The notes below the pieces were generated by a model, which had not been told where the DNA came from, made no database searches, and saw only the letters and a program-made list of their open reading frames with translations. From UBA7887 sp964408735 (GTDB lineage Bacteria > Pseudomonadota > Alphaproteobacteria > UBA7887): a stretch of 20,263 nucleotides of DNA. A program made the translations under genes and the position numbers. The stretch lies in assembly GCA_964408735.1 (NCBI GenBank), contig CAYPAX010000084.1, positions 1-20,263 of the forward strand, given 5' to 3'. This document shows positions 1 through 7,110 of the stretch, piece by piece. Positions within the stretch are counted from its first letter, which is position 1. The number at the start of each line of letters is the position of its first letter.

Positions 1-95
1 TCGTCGTAAGCCCAGCGCAGGGTGGTCTCCATACTGGCGCCGACTTTCCACTCGGTCTGCTCGACCGGAAGCGCGTAAGTGAAACTGCTGGCCAT
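1..95 (-). CDS. Unidentified protein, N-terminal 31 residues only
   Basis: An ATG at 95-93 opens a frame that runs off the left edge of the window after 31 codons, beginning MASSFTYALPVEQTEW. A purine-rich GGGAG lies about 9 nt upstream, inside the short gap after the histidine-kinase stop codon at 111, so the gene is probably the next member of the same minus-strand transcript. The visible residues contain no signal peptide and no membrane segment. The pattern of aromatic residues followed by RWAYDD is faintly reminiscent of the N-terminus of ferritin-like diiron proteins of the p-aminobenzoate N-oxygenase type, but 31 residues are too few to assign a family. The start is reasonably sure; the identity is not. 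Confidence 0.5.
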   Translation of the reverse strand, partial: MASSFTYALPVEQTEWKVGASMETTLRWAYD

Positions 96-110
96 ACCCG
101 AATCTCCCGC

Positions 111-1577
111 TCATCGTTTGTCGTTTGGAACATCCAGCCAGAAACGGCTGCCCTTGCCCAGCGCAGAATCGAAATCGAGCCCGCCGCCCATCATCTCCAT
201 GAGGTGGCGGCTGATGGTGAGGCCGATGCCGGTGCCTTCGATGCCGTTCTTCTCGGCGCCAAGGCGCGAGAAGGCCTGAAACACTTCCGCTTGCCTGTCG
301 GCCGCAATGCCCGGTCCGCTATCCGTGACCGACAGGCGGAGCATCCCATGCCGCTCGCCGCTCGCCTCGATGACGATGCTGCCGCCCTCGCGATTGTACT
401 TCACCGCGTTGGACAGCATGTTCAGAAGCACCTGCTTGAGCCGCGTTGGATCGGCGACGACCTGCCAGAAGGCCTGCCCGCCCACCTTGTCGACGATGGT
501 GATATCCCTGGCTTCCGCCATAGGCCTCGCGAGCACCAGGCATTCCTCCAGAAACGGCGCCAGCTCGATCACCAGCAACGATATGTCGAGGCGGCCGGTC
601 TCGATCTTGGACAGATCCAGCACATCCTCGATCAACTCACCGAGATGTCTTGCCCCACTAATGATTTGCCGCAAATGCTCGCCCGCCTCTCCGCTCAGGG
701 GCGGGTCGGAGAAGTCGCGCATCACCTGGGCGAAGCCGAGCACGGCGTTCAGCGGCGTGCGCAGCTCATGGCTCATCCGCGAGAGGAACTCCGACTTGGC
801 CCGGCTCGCGGTCTCTGCCTCTTCCTTGGCATGTTGCATGTCCTGGCGGGCTGCGGCGAGGTCGGAGATGTCATGATTCCAGAACAAGACCGTGTCCTCT
901 CCCAATGCCGGAATCTTCTCCCACGTCACTTCGGCCCAGAACCTGCTGCCGTCGCGACGGATCATCATCGCCTCGGTCTCGGGCACGCGGTGGTCTCGGC
1001 GGAAAATCTCAAGAAATCTCTCGCGATCGGCCGGATCGGCCCAGCTGTCGATCGCCGAGCGGTCACTAGGAGGCTCTCCAAAAAGCTCCCTGTACTTCGC
1101 GTTCACGTAGAGAAGCTCGCCGTCCGAGATGCGCGAGACGCCCACGGCCAAAGGGCTGGCGTCGAGGATGGAGAGTGCCTGCTGTTCGGCCTGTTTGACC
1201 TTGGTGATGTCCGTTTGCACCAGCACGATGCCGCCATCGGCGGTTTTGCGCTCGGATATGATCAGCCAGCGGCCATCGCTCAGGCCGACCTCGAAATTGT
1301 CTTTCGGCTCACGGTGTTTTGCCAGTCGTGCTTGGACTTTGTCCTCCACGGACGCCCCTGGATGATCGGCGATGCCTTGCTCAAGGGTTGCGCGGACCAG
1401 GGTTTCGTATGCCACGCCCGGTTCGATCAAATGCGCGATGGGAGCAAAGAACCTCCGATAGGTCTCGTTGCAGAACGCCAGGCGATCATCGCTGTCGAAC
1501 AGAGCCAAGCCTTCCGAGATGCTCTCCAGCGTGGCCTGCAACTGTTCGGTTCTCTTGGCGATGCGCGACTCCAGCAC
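111..1577 (-). CDS. PAS-PAS sensor histidine kinase, C-terminal part of a frameshifted gene
   Basis: This frame carries the signalling half of a multi-PAS kinase. Counting from a GTG at 1577 (488 residues) there is a short coiled segment, a PAS domain at about 20-130, a second PAS at about 135-245, a HisKA dimerisation domain with the phospho-acceptor in FLSRMSHELRTPLN (His270), and a HATPase_c domain with the N box NMLSNAVKYN (Asn390), G1 box DSGPG (419-423) and G2 box GTGIGL (448-453). There is no receiver domain and no transmembrane segment, so it is a cytoplasmic hybrid-free kinase; the partner response regulator is not visible. The reading frame is open further upstream (to about 1697), but residues before about 1590 there are out-of-frame noise over the end of the PAS fragment at 1583-2329. 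The GTG at 1577 follows the TGA of that fragment by 5 nt, so reinitiation is conceivable; a simple frameshift in one 740-residue gene is more likely. Confidence 0.85.
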   Translation of the reverse strand: MLESRIAKRTEQLQATLESISEGLALFDSDDRLAFCNETYRRFFAPIAHLIEPGVAYETLVRATLEQGIADHPGASVEDKVQARLAKHREPKDNFEVGLSDGRWLIISERKTADGGIVLVQTDITKVKQAEQQALSILDASPLAVGVSRISDGELLYVNAKYRELFGEPPSDRSAIDSWADPADRERFLEIFRRDHRVPETEAMMIRRDGSRFWAEVTWEKIPALGEDTVLFWNHDISDLAAARQDMQHAKEEAETASRAKSEFLSRMSHELRTPLNAVLGFAQVMRDFSDPPLSGEAGEHLRQIISGARHLGELIEDVLDLSKIETGRLDISLLVIELAPFLEECLVLARPMAEARDITIVDKVGGQAFWQVVADPTRLKQVLLNMLSNAVKYNREGGSIVIEASGERHGMLRLSVTDSGPGIAADRQAEVFQAFSRLGAEKNGIEGTGIGLTISRHLMEMMGGGLDFDSALGKGSRFWLDVPNDKR

Positions 1578-1582
1578 CCCGT

Positions 1583-2329
1583 TCAGCGCCGCGACAGCGC
1601 CGTCTCGGCCTGTTTGCGCTCGCTGACATCGGTGACGATGGCAAGGGAGGCGGGCTGGCCGTCCCATGTCACCTGCTGCACACTGTTTTGCAGCCACAAG
1701 GTGGTGCCATCCTTGCGCAAGGCCTGAAATTCGTATTGCCGTTCTGCCGGGCGGCGGGATTTGATTGCCGCCAAGCGCTCGCGCGCGCTCTCGACATCGG
1801 CAAACAGTGCCTCTACCGACTCCAGCGCATAAACCTCCCCGGGGTCGGCATATCCGAATAGCTGGGCATAGGCCTGATTGGCGAACACGATCCGGCGGCC
1901 GACGCGGACGGCAATCGCCTGCACCGAGTCCTCGATCAGCGTGCGAAAGCGATGCTCACTGCTGGGTGCTGCCCCGTCGTCATTCGTGTGGCCGTCAATA
2001 TCCAAGGCCAGGGTTTGGATGGCGGTCGCGCCATCCCAATCGACCAACTGATCGACACACTCGATGGCGATACGCCGTCCGCCGGCCAGGGTCAGCTGAA
2101 GCCTATGGCGCGACGGCGCCGCGTCACCCGCCAGCAGGCGCCGGTAATGGCCGTGCGTGTGCGCCCTTTGGTCAATATCGGTCAGGCTAGCCAGCCCCTT
2201 TGGCGCTGGTGCCGAGAATCCCGCATCGCCGACCAAGGCGGCAAACGCTGCGTTGGCGTAGAGAATCTCGTCTGGGCGGTGGACGACAGCGCCTACCGCA
2301 ATCGCCTCCATAAAGTCTCGGCGTGTCAT
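1583..2329 (-). CDS. N-terminal PAS-PAS part of the frameshifted sensor histidine kinase
   Basis: ATG at 2329 with GAGG 5 nt upstream gives 248 residues. Two PAS modules are visible: about 1-105 (beginning MTRRDFMEAIAVGAVVHRPD, with LYANAAFAALVGD) and about 125-240 (IVFANQAYAQLFGY, then a PAC-like end IVTDVSERKQAETAL). No membrane helix is present, so these are probably cytosolic ligand- or redox-sensing modules. The frame stops at a TGA (1585-1583) in the middle of the linker helix, and the expected continuation is found immediately in another frame, which carries the kinase core (see 111-1577). One inserted base, or two lost bases, near 1585-1600 would explain the break. Alone, this fragment could at most be a sensor module without catalytic output. 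Confidence 0.8.
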   Translation of the reverse strand: MTRRDFMEAIAVGAVVHRPDEILYANAAFAALVGDAGFSAPAPKGLASLTDIDQRAHTHGHYRRLLAGDAAPSRHRLQLTLAGGRRIAIECVDQLVDWDGATAIQTLALDIDGHTNDDGAAPSSEHRFRTLIEDSVQAIAVRVGRRIVFANQAYAQLFGYADPGEVYALESVEALFADVESARERLAAIKSRRPAERQYEFQALRKDGTTLWLQNSVQQVTWDGQPASLAIVTDVSERKQAETALSRR

Positions 2330-2449
2330 CGCATCCTCGAATCTGCGCGAACAGCCACTCTATCGGCGACTTGAACGCGTGGCGGAGCCTATCACACGCC
2401 CTCCCTTTCAACCATTGTTTCTGCAACTATGCGAAGAAAGCTATTATTA

Positions 2450-2465
2450 CTAGAATATATTCTAG
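2450..2465. promoter_or_regulatory. 16-bp perfect AT-rich palindrome, candidate operator
   Basis: CTAGAATATATTCTAG reads the same on both strands without a loop. It overlaps the TAG stop codon of the SMP-30-like gene (2464-2462) and lies about 120 bp upstream of the PAS kinase start at 2329, inside an unusually AT-rich stretch (about 2411-2465) of an otherwise GC-rich window. A dimeric regulator could bind here and control the kinase transcript. As a loop-free, AT-rich palindrome it is a poor intrinsic terminator. Function is inferred only from symmetry and position. Confidence 0.4.
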
Positions 2466-3373
2466 CCGTACAACTTCCGCCCGGGCTCGGGCATGTCGGC
2501 AACGAGAATGCTGCCGCTTTCGGATTCGGTTATGTAGAGGCTCTTGTTGTCAGGCCCGCCATAGGCGACGTTGGTCGTCATTACGCCTTCGCAACTGCGC
2601 ACCCGCGCGATGGGCTCGCCAAGGCGACTGAACAGCCACACCGTGCCAAGCCCGGCATGGGCCACGGCAAGGTTGCCGGCAACATCGAGCGCCATGCCGT
2701 CGGGCCCGGCAAGACCGCCCGACATCTGCACGAAAACGCCTACCTTGGTGGCCTCGCCGCCCGCCAGCATGGGCACCCGCCAGACCGCATTGTCGCGGGT
2801 CACGGCGAGGTAGAGGATCTTCTCGTCGAGATTCGTTACGAGGCCGTTCGGACTCGGGATTCCCTCCAAGACTCGGTCGAGGCTGCCATCGTTGCGTAAA
2901 CGGTACAAGCGGCCTGTGGCATCGTGCAGCCCGGTCTGGCCCTGGTCCGTGAAGTAGAGCGTGCCGTCGGCGGTGAAGAAGAGATCGTTGCAGCCCTTGA
3001 AGCGTTCCAGCCGGGGCCGGTCCATCGCCGGGGTCACGGTGCCTGTTTCCGGGTCGAGCTGCAGGATCCCCTGTTTGTGGTCGGCGATGAAGATTCGGCC
3101 GTCGGCGTGGAATTTGAGGCCATTGGGCTCGCCGTCATAGTCGGCCGCGCAGGTCCAGTCGCCTTCGGGGGAAACACGGAAGATGCGGCCATAGGGGATG
3201 TCCACCAGCCAGAGATTGCCATCGGCATCGAAGGAGGGGCCTTCGAGAAAGCAGTCCGCCTTCCCACCGAGCAGCATGATGTCGGCCCAATCGCTGCGCG
3301 TATCTTGTCTGCGGAAATGCTCCGGCATGCGGCTGAAGACGCGGGTCTCGATGTCAGGCGGGGCAGCGAACAT
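2462..3373 (-). CDS. SMP-30/gluconolactonase/LRE-like lactonase
   Basis: A 303-residue beta-propeller hydrolase of the SMP-30 (senescence marker protein 30)/gluconolactonase family, which opens sugar or aldonic-acid lactones using one divalent metal. The residues expected to hold the metal and substrate can be placed: Glu44 in FLEGPSFDADGNLW, Asn129 in KGCND, Asn176 in PSPNGL and Asp225 in GPDGMALD. The repeated blade pattern 'DGxLxxxD' is clear, the length is normal for the family, and there is no signal peptide, so it should act in the cytoplasm. The ATG at 3373 has GGGAGAG 5 nt upstream, directly after the stop of the TRAP large permease (10-nt gap), so the two are co-transcribed. That context suggests the substrate is derived from whatever the TRAP system imports. 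The exact lactone cannot be read from the sequence. Confidence 0.88.
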   Translation of the reverse strand: MFAAPPDIETRVFSRMPEHFRRQDTRSDWADIMLLGGKADCFLEGPSFDADGNLWLVDIPYGRIFRVSPEGDWTCAADYDGEPNGLKFHADGRIFIADHKQGILQLDPETGTVTPAMDRPRLERFKGCNDLFFTADGTLYFTDQGQTGLHDATGRLYRLRNDGSLDRVLEGIPSPNGLVTNLDEKILYLAVTRDNAVWRVPMLAGGEATKVGVFVQMSGGLAGPDGMALDVAGNLAVAHAGLGTVWLFSRLGEPIARVRSCEGVMTTNVAYGGPDNKSLYITESESGSILVADMPEPGRKLYG

Positions 3374-3383
3374 GGATCTCTCC

Positions 3384-4676
3384 CTAGTGAATAGAAGAGA
3401 GAATAATCGATGGCCAGATAACCATCAGCGTAACGGCGAAGAGAATGAGCAGTACGAAAGGCAGCGTGCCATGGACGACATCGCCGATGCTGACCGATTC
3501 CCCCTCTGCCAGGGACTGGCCGGCGACGGCGCGGATGACGAACAGATTGAGCCCCACCGGCGGCGTGATAAGGGCGCATTCGATCATCATGGTGAAGACG
3601 ACGCCGAACCAGATCGGGTCTATGCCGAGGTCGAACAGCGCCGGCTGCACCACGGGCACCACGAGCAGCATCATGGACAACGCTTCGAGCACGCAGCCCA
3701 TGGCGAGCAGCAGCACGCAAATGGCGGCCACGAACAGCGCTGGCGAGGCGATGTTGGCGATAACCAGGGTCGTGACCTCCTGGGGTATGCGATAGAGCGT
3801 CAGCGCCTTGCCGAATACGCTCGCCGCGGCGACGATGAACAGGATCATGGCCGAGGTGCGCGCCGATTCGAGGGCGATGGGCAAGAGGTCGCCAAAGCCC
3901 AGGCTGCGGCGCAGGCCGAGGGTAATCGCAAGCGCCAGCACGAAGCCGACACCCGCCGCCTCGGTGGGCGTGAAGGCACCGAGATAGATGCCGAGCACGA
4001 TGACCAGCGCCAAGGCCAGGGTCGGCGCCGCCCGCCGGCTTGCCGCCCGACGGGTCGGCCAGTCCGCTCGCGGCTCGGGCTGCCAGCCGCCACCGAATTT
4101 CGCTCGCAGCACCGCATAGGCAACGAATAAGGCTGTCAAGATGAGGCCCGGCACGATGCCGGCACGAAACAGATCGACGATCGATTCCGACATCACCACG
4201 CCGTAGACGATCATCGGGATCGACGGCGGGATGAGAATGCCGAGAGTCCCACCCGCTGCCAACAGACCATAAGTGAAGCGGCGGCCGTAGCCGCGCGCCA
4301 CCATGGCCGGGATGGCGACCGTGCCGACGGTCGCGGCGGTTGCCACCGAGGAGCCGGAAATGGCGGCGAACAGGGCGCAGGAGAGGATGGTCGCCACCGC
4401 CAGCCCACCCGGCCAATGGCCGACCCAGCTTTGCACCGCGGCAAAGAGGTCGTCGCCGGCACCGCCGCGCAACAGCACGTTCGACATTAATATGAACAAC
4501 GGCACCGCCAGCAGGATGAAGTTGTCCATGCTGGCCATCATCGTCTGCGGCATGATCAGCGGCGAAAAGCCACCAATCAACAGCAGCGCCAGGCCGAGCC
4601 CGGCCAACGCGAAGGCGATATCGACGCCGACCAGCAATACCGCGAAAAGGGCCAGAAAGACGAGCAGCGTCTCCAT
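3384..4676 (-). CDS. dctM: TRAP transporter large permease subunit (DctM family)
   Basis: This 430-residue integral membrane protein is the ion-coupled transport subunit of a tripartite ATP-independent periplasmic (TRAP) transporter. It begins METLLVFLALFAVLLVGVDI and shows around a dozen hydrophobic helices. Family signatures are present: SMDNFILLAVPLFILMSN, FAAISGSSVATAATVG, GTLGILIPPSIPMIVYG and, near the C-terminus, ITPPVGLNLFVIRAVAGQ. The length is typical for DctM (about 425-440). I chose the ATG at 4676 because it lies 4 nt after the dctQ stop (4681) and gives the conserved N-terminus; the frame is open upstream to 5030, but that part is only the shadow of dctQ. The usual substrates are C4-dicarboxylates, sialic acid, uronates or keto acids. 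Co-occurrence with the lactonase downstream favours a sugar-acid-type substrate (inference). Confidence 0.95.
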   Translation of the reverse strand: METLLVFLALFAVLLVGVDIAFALAGLGLALLLIGGFSPLIMPQTMMASMDNFILLAVPLFILMSNVLLRGGAGDDLFAAVQSWVGHWPGGLAVATILSCALFAAISGSSVATAATVGTVAIPAMVARGYGRRFTYGLLAAGGTLGILIPPSIPMIVYGVVMSESIVDLFRAGIVPGLILTALFVAYAVLRAKFGGGWQPEPRADWPTRRAASRRAAPTLALALVIVLGIYLGAFTPTEAAGVGFVLALAITLGLRRSLGFGDLLPIALESARTSAMILFIVAAASVFGKALTLYRIPQEVTTLVIANIASPALFVAAICVLLLAMGCVLEALSMMLLVVPVVQPALFDLGIDPIWFGVVFTMMIECALITPPVGLNLFVIRAVAGQSLAEGESVSIGDVVHGTLPFVLLILFAVTLMVIWPSIILSSIH

Positions 4677-4680
4677 TGTC

Positions 4681-5196
4681 TCAGACGCTTGCGGGATCGG
4701 CGGCGTCGGCGAGCCGCTCGGGCTCGGCAAAGCTGCGCCACAGGGTGGCCAATGCCTGCAGGCCGGCCAAACCGAGGCCGGCGACCAGCGGCGCCTGCAA
4801 CAACCACATGGGCAGGCCCAGGGTGGAATCGGTGTATTGCTCCATCTCCAGCGAAAAACGCAGCAAGGCGCCGGCCTGCCAGGCACCAGCGCCGGCGACC
4901 AGCGCCACCAACAGCAGCACCAGGCGCGCCAGCCAAAGGCGCGCACGTCTCGGTAAGGCGCCGGCAAGCACGGTGATGCGAATATGCTCGCGCCGCGCCA
5001 CCAGCCAGGCCGCGGCCAGGAACACGGCATAAATCTGCAACAGCCGCGCGACTTCCTCGACCCAGCGCGTGGGCGCCAGGAAGAGGTAGCGCATGGCCAC
5101 CTCGTAGGCGACGATCAGGCCGAGGGCGAAGAAAGCCGCTGCAGCCAGCCAGCCGCACAAGCGGCTGGCGCCCTCGATCAGCCGTACCATCCTCAT
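4681..5196 (-). CDS. dctQ: TRAP transporter small permease subunit (DctQ family)
   Basis: About 171 residues with four hydrophobic helices, as expected for the small membrane subunit that pairs with DctM. Typical features include the first helix GWLAAAAFFALGLIVAYEVAMRYLF followed by APTRWVEEVARLLQIYAVFLAAAW, the WxxE(E) region characteristic of DctQ, and a final helix before a charged tail. In-frame ATGs at 5196 and 5190 are both plausible starts; the frame is open to 5244, but the extra residues there are polar and unlike the family. I see no strong Shine-Dalgarno sequence at either site. It is the first gene of the dctQ-dctM-lactonase operon and diverges from the diguanylate cyclase across about 200 bp. 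A dctP solute-binding gene, normally next to dctQM, is absent on this side. Confidence 0.9.
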   Translation of the reverse strand: MRMVRLIEGASRLCGWLAAAAFFALGLIVAYEVAMRYLFLAPTRWVEEVARLLQIYAVFLAAAWLVARREHIRITVLAGALPRRARLWLARLVLLLVALVAGAGAWQAGALLRFSLEMEQYTDSTLGLPMWLLQAPLVAGLGLAGLQALATLWRSFAEPERLADAADPASV

Positions 5197-5398
5197 GGAA
5201 CACTCTGAGCGGGAATTGCTTGCAGCCTTTGTTCGCAGCCGCACCGGCCTATATCAATGCCTGTCGTCATTAGACCTTCAAAAAAGCGGGTTTTGACGAT
5301 GTGGGGATTTGTGTCAGCATTCGTCAGTATAGAGAGCGAGCGTCTGGCCGCACAGTCTGAGACGTACGGGTTGGCTCGTCTGCTTCACGAGGCCACGC
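5197..5398. promoter_or_regulatory. Divergent promoter region, dctQ / diguanylate cyclase
   Basis: About 200 bp separate the divergent starts of dctQ (5196, minus) and the PAS-GGDEF gene (5399, plus). The middle part is less GC-rich than the genes. A possible -35 box TTGACG sits at 5293-5298 on the plus strand, but the -10 at the right distance (AGCATT, 5316-5321) is poor. The motif GTCAG occurs twice close together (within 5312-5327). Promoters for both directions must lie here or further upstream; I cannot place them with confidence. Confidence 0.3.
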
Positions 5399-6235
5399 AT
5401 GAATGTCCGCAAGGGCGAGGAATTCGCCGACGAGAGCTATGCCAGCGTGGTATTCGACACCATGCGGGAAGGGCTTGTGGTGCTGGACGAAAAAGGCCTG
5501 ATCCGGCTTGGCAATGCTGCCTGCGAAAACATGTTCGGCTACCCTGCGGGCGGTCTTCTCGGCCGCCATATATCGTTTTTGATCCCGGACTGGGGTGGCG
5601 CGGAGGATACGGCCGAAGGCCGGCGCGAGGACGGCTCCGTCTTTCCCGTCGACCTGTCGCGCGCCGAGGCCGTAGTCGAGGGCGCACGCCATCTGGTCTG
5701 CGTCATCCACGATCTTACCAACGAAGAACTGCTACGCCACAACGCCTCGATCGACCCGCTGACCGGTGTCCTCAATCGTCGCGACCTGCTCGCCAAGGGT
5801 GGCGCCGAGCTTGAGCGCGCCGGGCGCTACGGCCATCATTGCACCGTGCTGATGCTGGACATCGACCATTTCAAGAGCATCAACGATACCTTCGGTCATG
5901 CCGAAGGGGACGGCGCCTTGCAACGCTTTGCGGCAGCCTGCGAGGAGATCCTGCGCAAGAACGACATGTTCGGGCGCATGGGCGGCGAGGAATTCGCCAT
6001 CGTGCTGCCTGAGACCAAAGCGGAAGGCGGCCACCAGCTGGCCGAGCGCCTGCGCGCCCGCGTTGCCGAGATTGAGATTGCGGCCGAGAGCGAGCAGCGG
6101 CACATGACGGTGAGCATCGGTCTCGCCGAACAAACCTCCGCGGGGGACAATATCGAGGTGCTGCTGTCGCGCGCCGACCGCGCTCTCTACAGCGCGAAAC
6201 AGGCCGGGCGCAACCGCGTCGTGCTGGCCGAGTAG
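5399..6235 (+). CDS. PAS-GGDEF diguanylate cyclase
   Basis: A 278-residue cytoplasmic enzyme predicted to make cyclic di-GMP from two GTP. The N-terminal PAS domain spans about 15-105 (MREGLVVLDEKGLIRLGNAA, ending in CVIHDLTNEE). It is followed by the GGDEF domain, which starts at the conserved DPLTGVLNRRDL (119-130). The catalytic signature is GGEEF at 195-199, a functional variant, and the metal-binding Asp is in LMLDIDHFK (Asp154). The allosteric inhibition site RxxD is present as RKND (186-189), exactly five residues before GGEEF, so product feedback inhibition is expected. No membrane segment or EAL domain is present. The ATG at 5399 has GAGG 6 nt upstream. It stands alone on the plus strand and converges on the SoxYZ-like gene with only 17 nt between their stops. 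Confidence 0.95.
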   Translation: MNVRKGEEFADESYASVVFDTMREGLVVLDEKGLIRLGNAACENMFGYPAGGLLGRHISFLIPDWGGAEDTAEGRREDGSVFPVDLSRAEAVVEGARHLVCVIHDLTNEELLRHNASIDPLTGVLNRRDLLAKGGAELERAGRYGHHCTVLMLDIDHFKSINDTFGHAEGDGALQRFAAACEEILRKNDMFGRMGGEEFAIVLPETKAEGGHQLAERLRARVAEIEIAAESEQRHMTVSIGLAEQTSAGDNIEVLLSRADRALYSAKQAGRNRVVLAE

Positions 6236-6252
6236 GGCGTAGCGGAGCCTTA

Positions 6253-7014
6253 CTACATCAAGGGATCGGACTCGAACGCAAGCCCCAGCGTGTCACGCGC
6301 GGTGACGCGAACGCTTTGGCGCCGGTCCGGCAGGTCGAAGGTGAAGGCCGGGTCGGAAGCCAGCGCCGCATAGGTCACCAGCTCGGCGATCGGGCCGCGC
6401 TCGTCCGCCACGGTGATCGAATCGATGTAATAGGCCGGAATGGCATTGCCGTTCGTGTCCTCGACAAAGCCCGTGTCCATCGGGTGGGTGATCATCACCT
6501 TCACCCGGCTGCCACCATCCTCCTGGTCGAACTGCCTGGTGGCGACGACACCGACCTCGCTCTCGGCCACGCCGACGTTCGGTGTCGAGCAACCGCCGGC
6601 GCCAATCACCGTCACTTCCACATTGGCGACATGCCAGACGCCATCGGCGCCGCGCGCGGCGGCACGCACCGGCGTGGTGCGCTCCAGGCGAATGTTCATG
6701 CCCACTGCACGGACAGCACGCTGCGGCAGGATCTGCGCCGCGGTCTGGATGGGATTGTTCTCGGCAAACAGGAAGATCTCGTTCACCGGGCCAAGCTCTT
6801 CGGCGAATTTGATCTGTACCGGCACGCTCCAGGGCTCCCAGATCACACGCGGCATGGTCACCTTGACGGCATCGTCATAGACGACCTCGCCGGCGCCGAG
6901 ATGGCTCTCCACGATATCAGGCCAGATTGCCGATCCCAGAGGATCCGCGCTCGCGGTTTGGGCCGAAAACGCCAGTGCGACCGCTGTCGCCACTGCCATA
7001 AGCCGTGTCTGCAT
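6253..7014 (-). CDS. Exported SoxYZ-like fused sulfur-carrier protein
   Basis: The 253-residue protein joins a SoxY-like and a SoxZ-like domain in one chain, the arrangement known as quinoprotein-dehydrogenase-associated SoxYZ-like carrier. A Sec signal peptide (MQTRLMAVATAVALAFSAQTASA, cleaved near residue 23) sends it to the periplasm. The SoxY part covers about 24-150 and contains the carrier-type cysteine in GAGGCSTP (Cys142). In true SoxY this cysteine lies at the extreme C-terminus as GGCGG, whereas here it is internal. The SoxZ part, about 168-253, has VKVMITHPMDTGF and NAIPAYYIDSITV. The ATG at 7014 is preferred because GGAGG lies 8 nt upstream and the signal peptide starts there; the frame is open to 7071. 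In other genomes such proteins sit beside PQQ-dependent alcohol dehydrogenases and cytochrome c genes; none is in this window, so its partner is unknown. Confidence 0.88.
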   Translation of the reverse strand: MQTRLMAVATAVALAFSAQTASADPLGSAIWPDIVESHLGAGEVVYDDAVKVTMPRVIWEPWSVPVQIKFAEELGPVNEIFLFAENNPIQTAAQILPQRAVRAVGMNIRLERTTPVRAAARGADGVWHVANVEVTVIGAGGCSTPNVGVAESEVGVVATRQFDQEDGGSRVKVMITHPMDTGFVEDTNGNAIPAYYIDSITVADERGPIAELVTYAALASDPAFTFDLPDRRQSVRVTARDTLGLAFESDPLM

Positions 7015-7058
7015 GGTCCCGTCCTCCATCGAATTTCGCATGATCTTCTCACTCGCTG

Positions 7059-7080
7059 GCGGATTGGTCAAATAATCCGC
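7059..7080. promoter_or_regulatory. Inverted repeat in the divergent soxYZ-like/enolase-family promoter
   Basis: GCGGATT (7059-7065) and AATCCGC (7074-7080) are perfect 7-bp inverted arms around an 8-nt spacer (GGTCAAAT). The element lies in the 96-bp divergent region between the SoxYZ-like gene (start 7014) and the enolase-superfamily gene (start 7111), 30 nt before the latter. The size and placement fit an operator for a dimeric repressor acting on one or both genes. No regulator gene lies next to it. Confidence 0.35.
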
Positions 7081-7110
7081 TATACCCCTCCAATCCGAAA
7101 GGGGAATAGC

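Noticed and set aside
204..1727. Long plus-strand open frame of about 500 codons opposite the histidine kinase
   Set aside because: It is rich in H, R, A, G and D with no domain pattern, and is the antisense shadow of a clear PAS/HisKA/HATPase gene in GC-rich DNA.
3034..4416. Minus-strand open frame of 460 codons overlapping dctM and the lactonase
   Set aside because: It is rich in R, H and G, does not resemble a protein family, and overlaps two well-supported genes in another frame.
5293..5321. Sigma-70 promoter TTGACG...AGCATT before the diguanylate cyclase
   Set aside because: The -35 box is good, but the -10 matches only two of six consensus positions, so I mention it only within the divergent region.
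6316..7110. In-frame extension upstream of the enolase-family gene, giving a 627-residue protein
   Set aside because: The extra 265 residues are antisense to the SoxYZ-like gene and unlike any enolase N-terminus; the ATG at 7111 has a good ribosome-binding site and the family's normal start.
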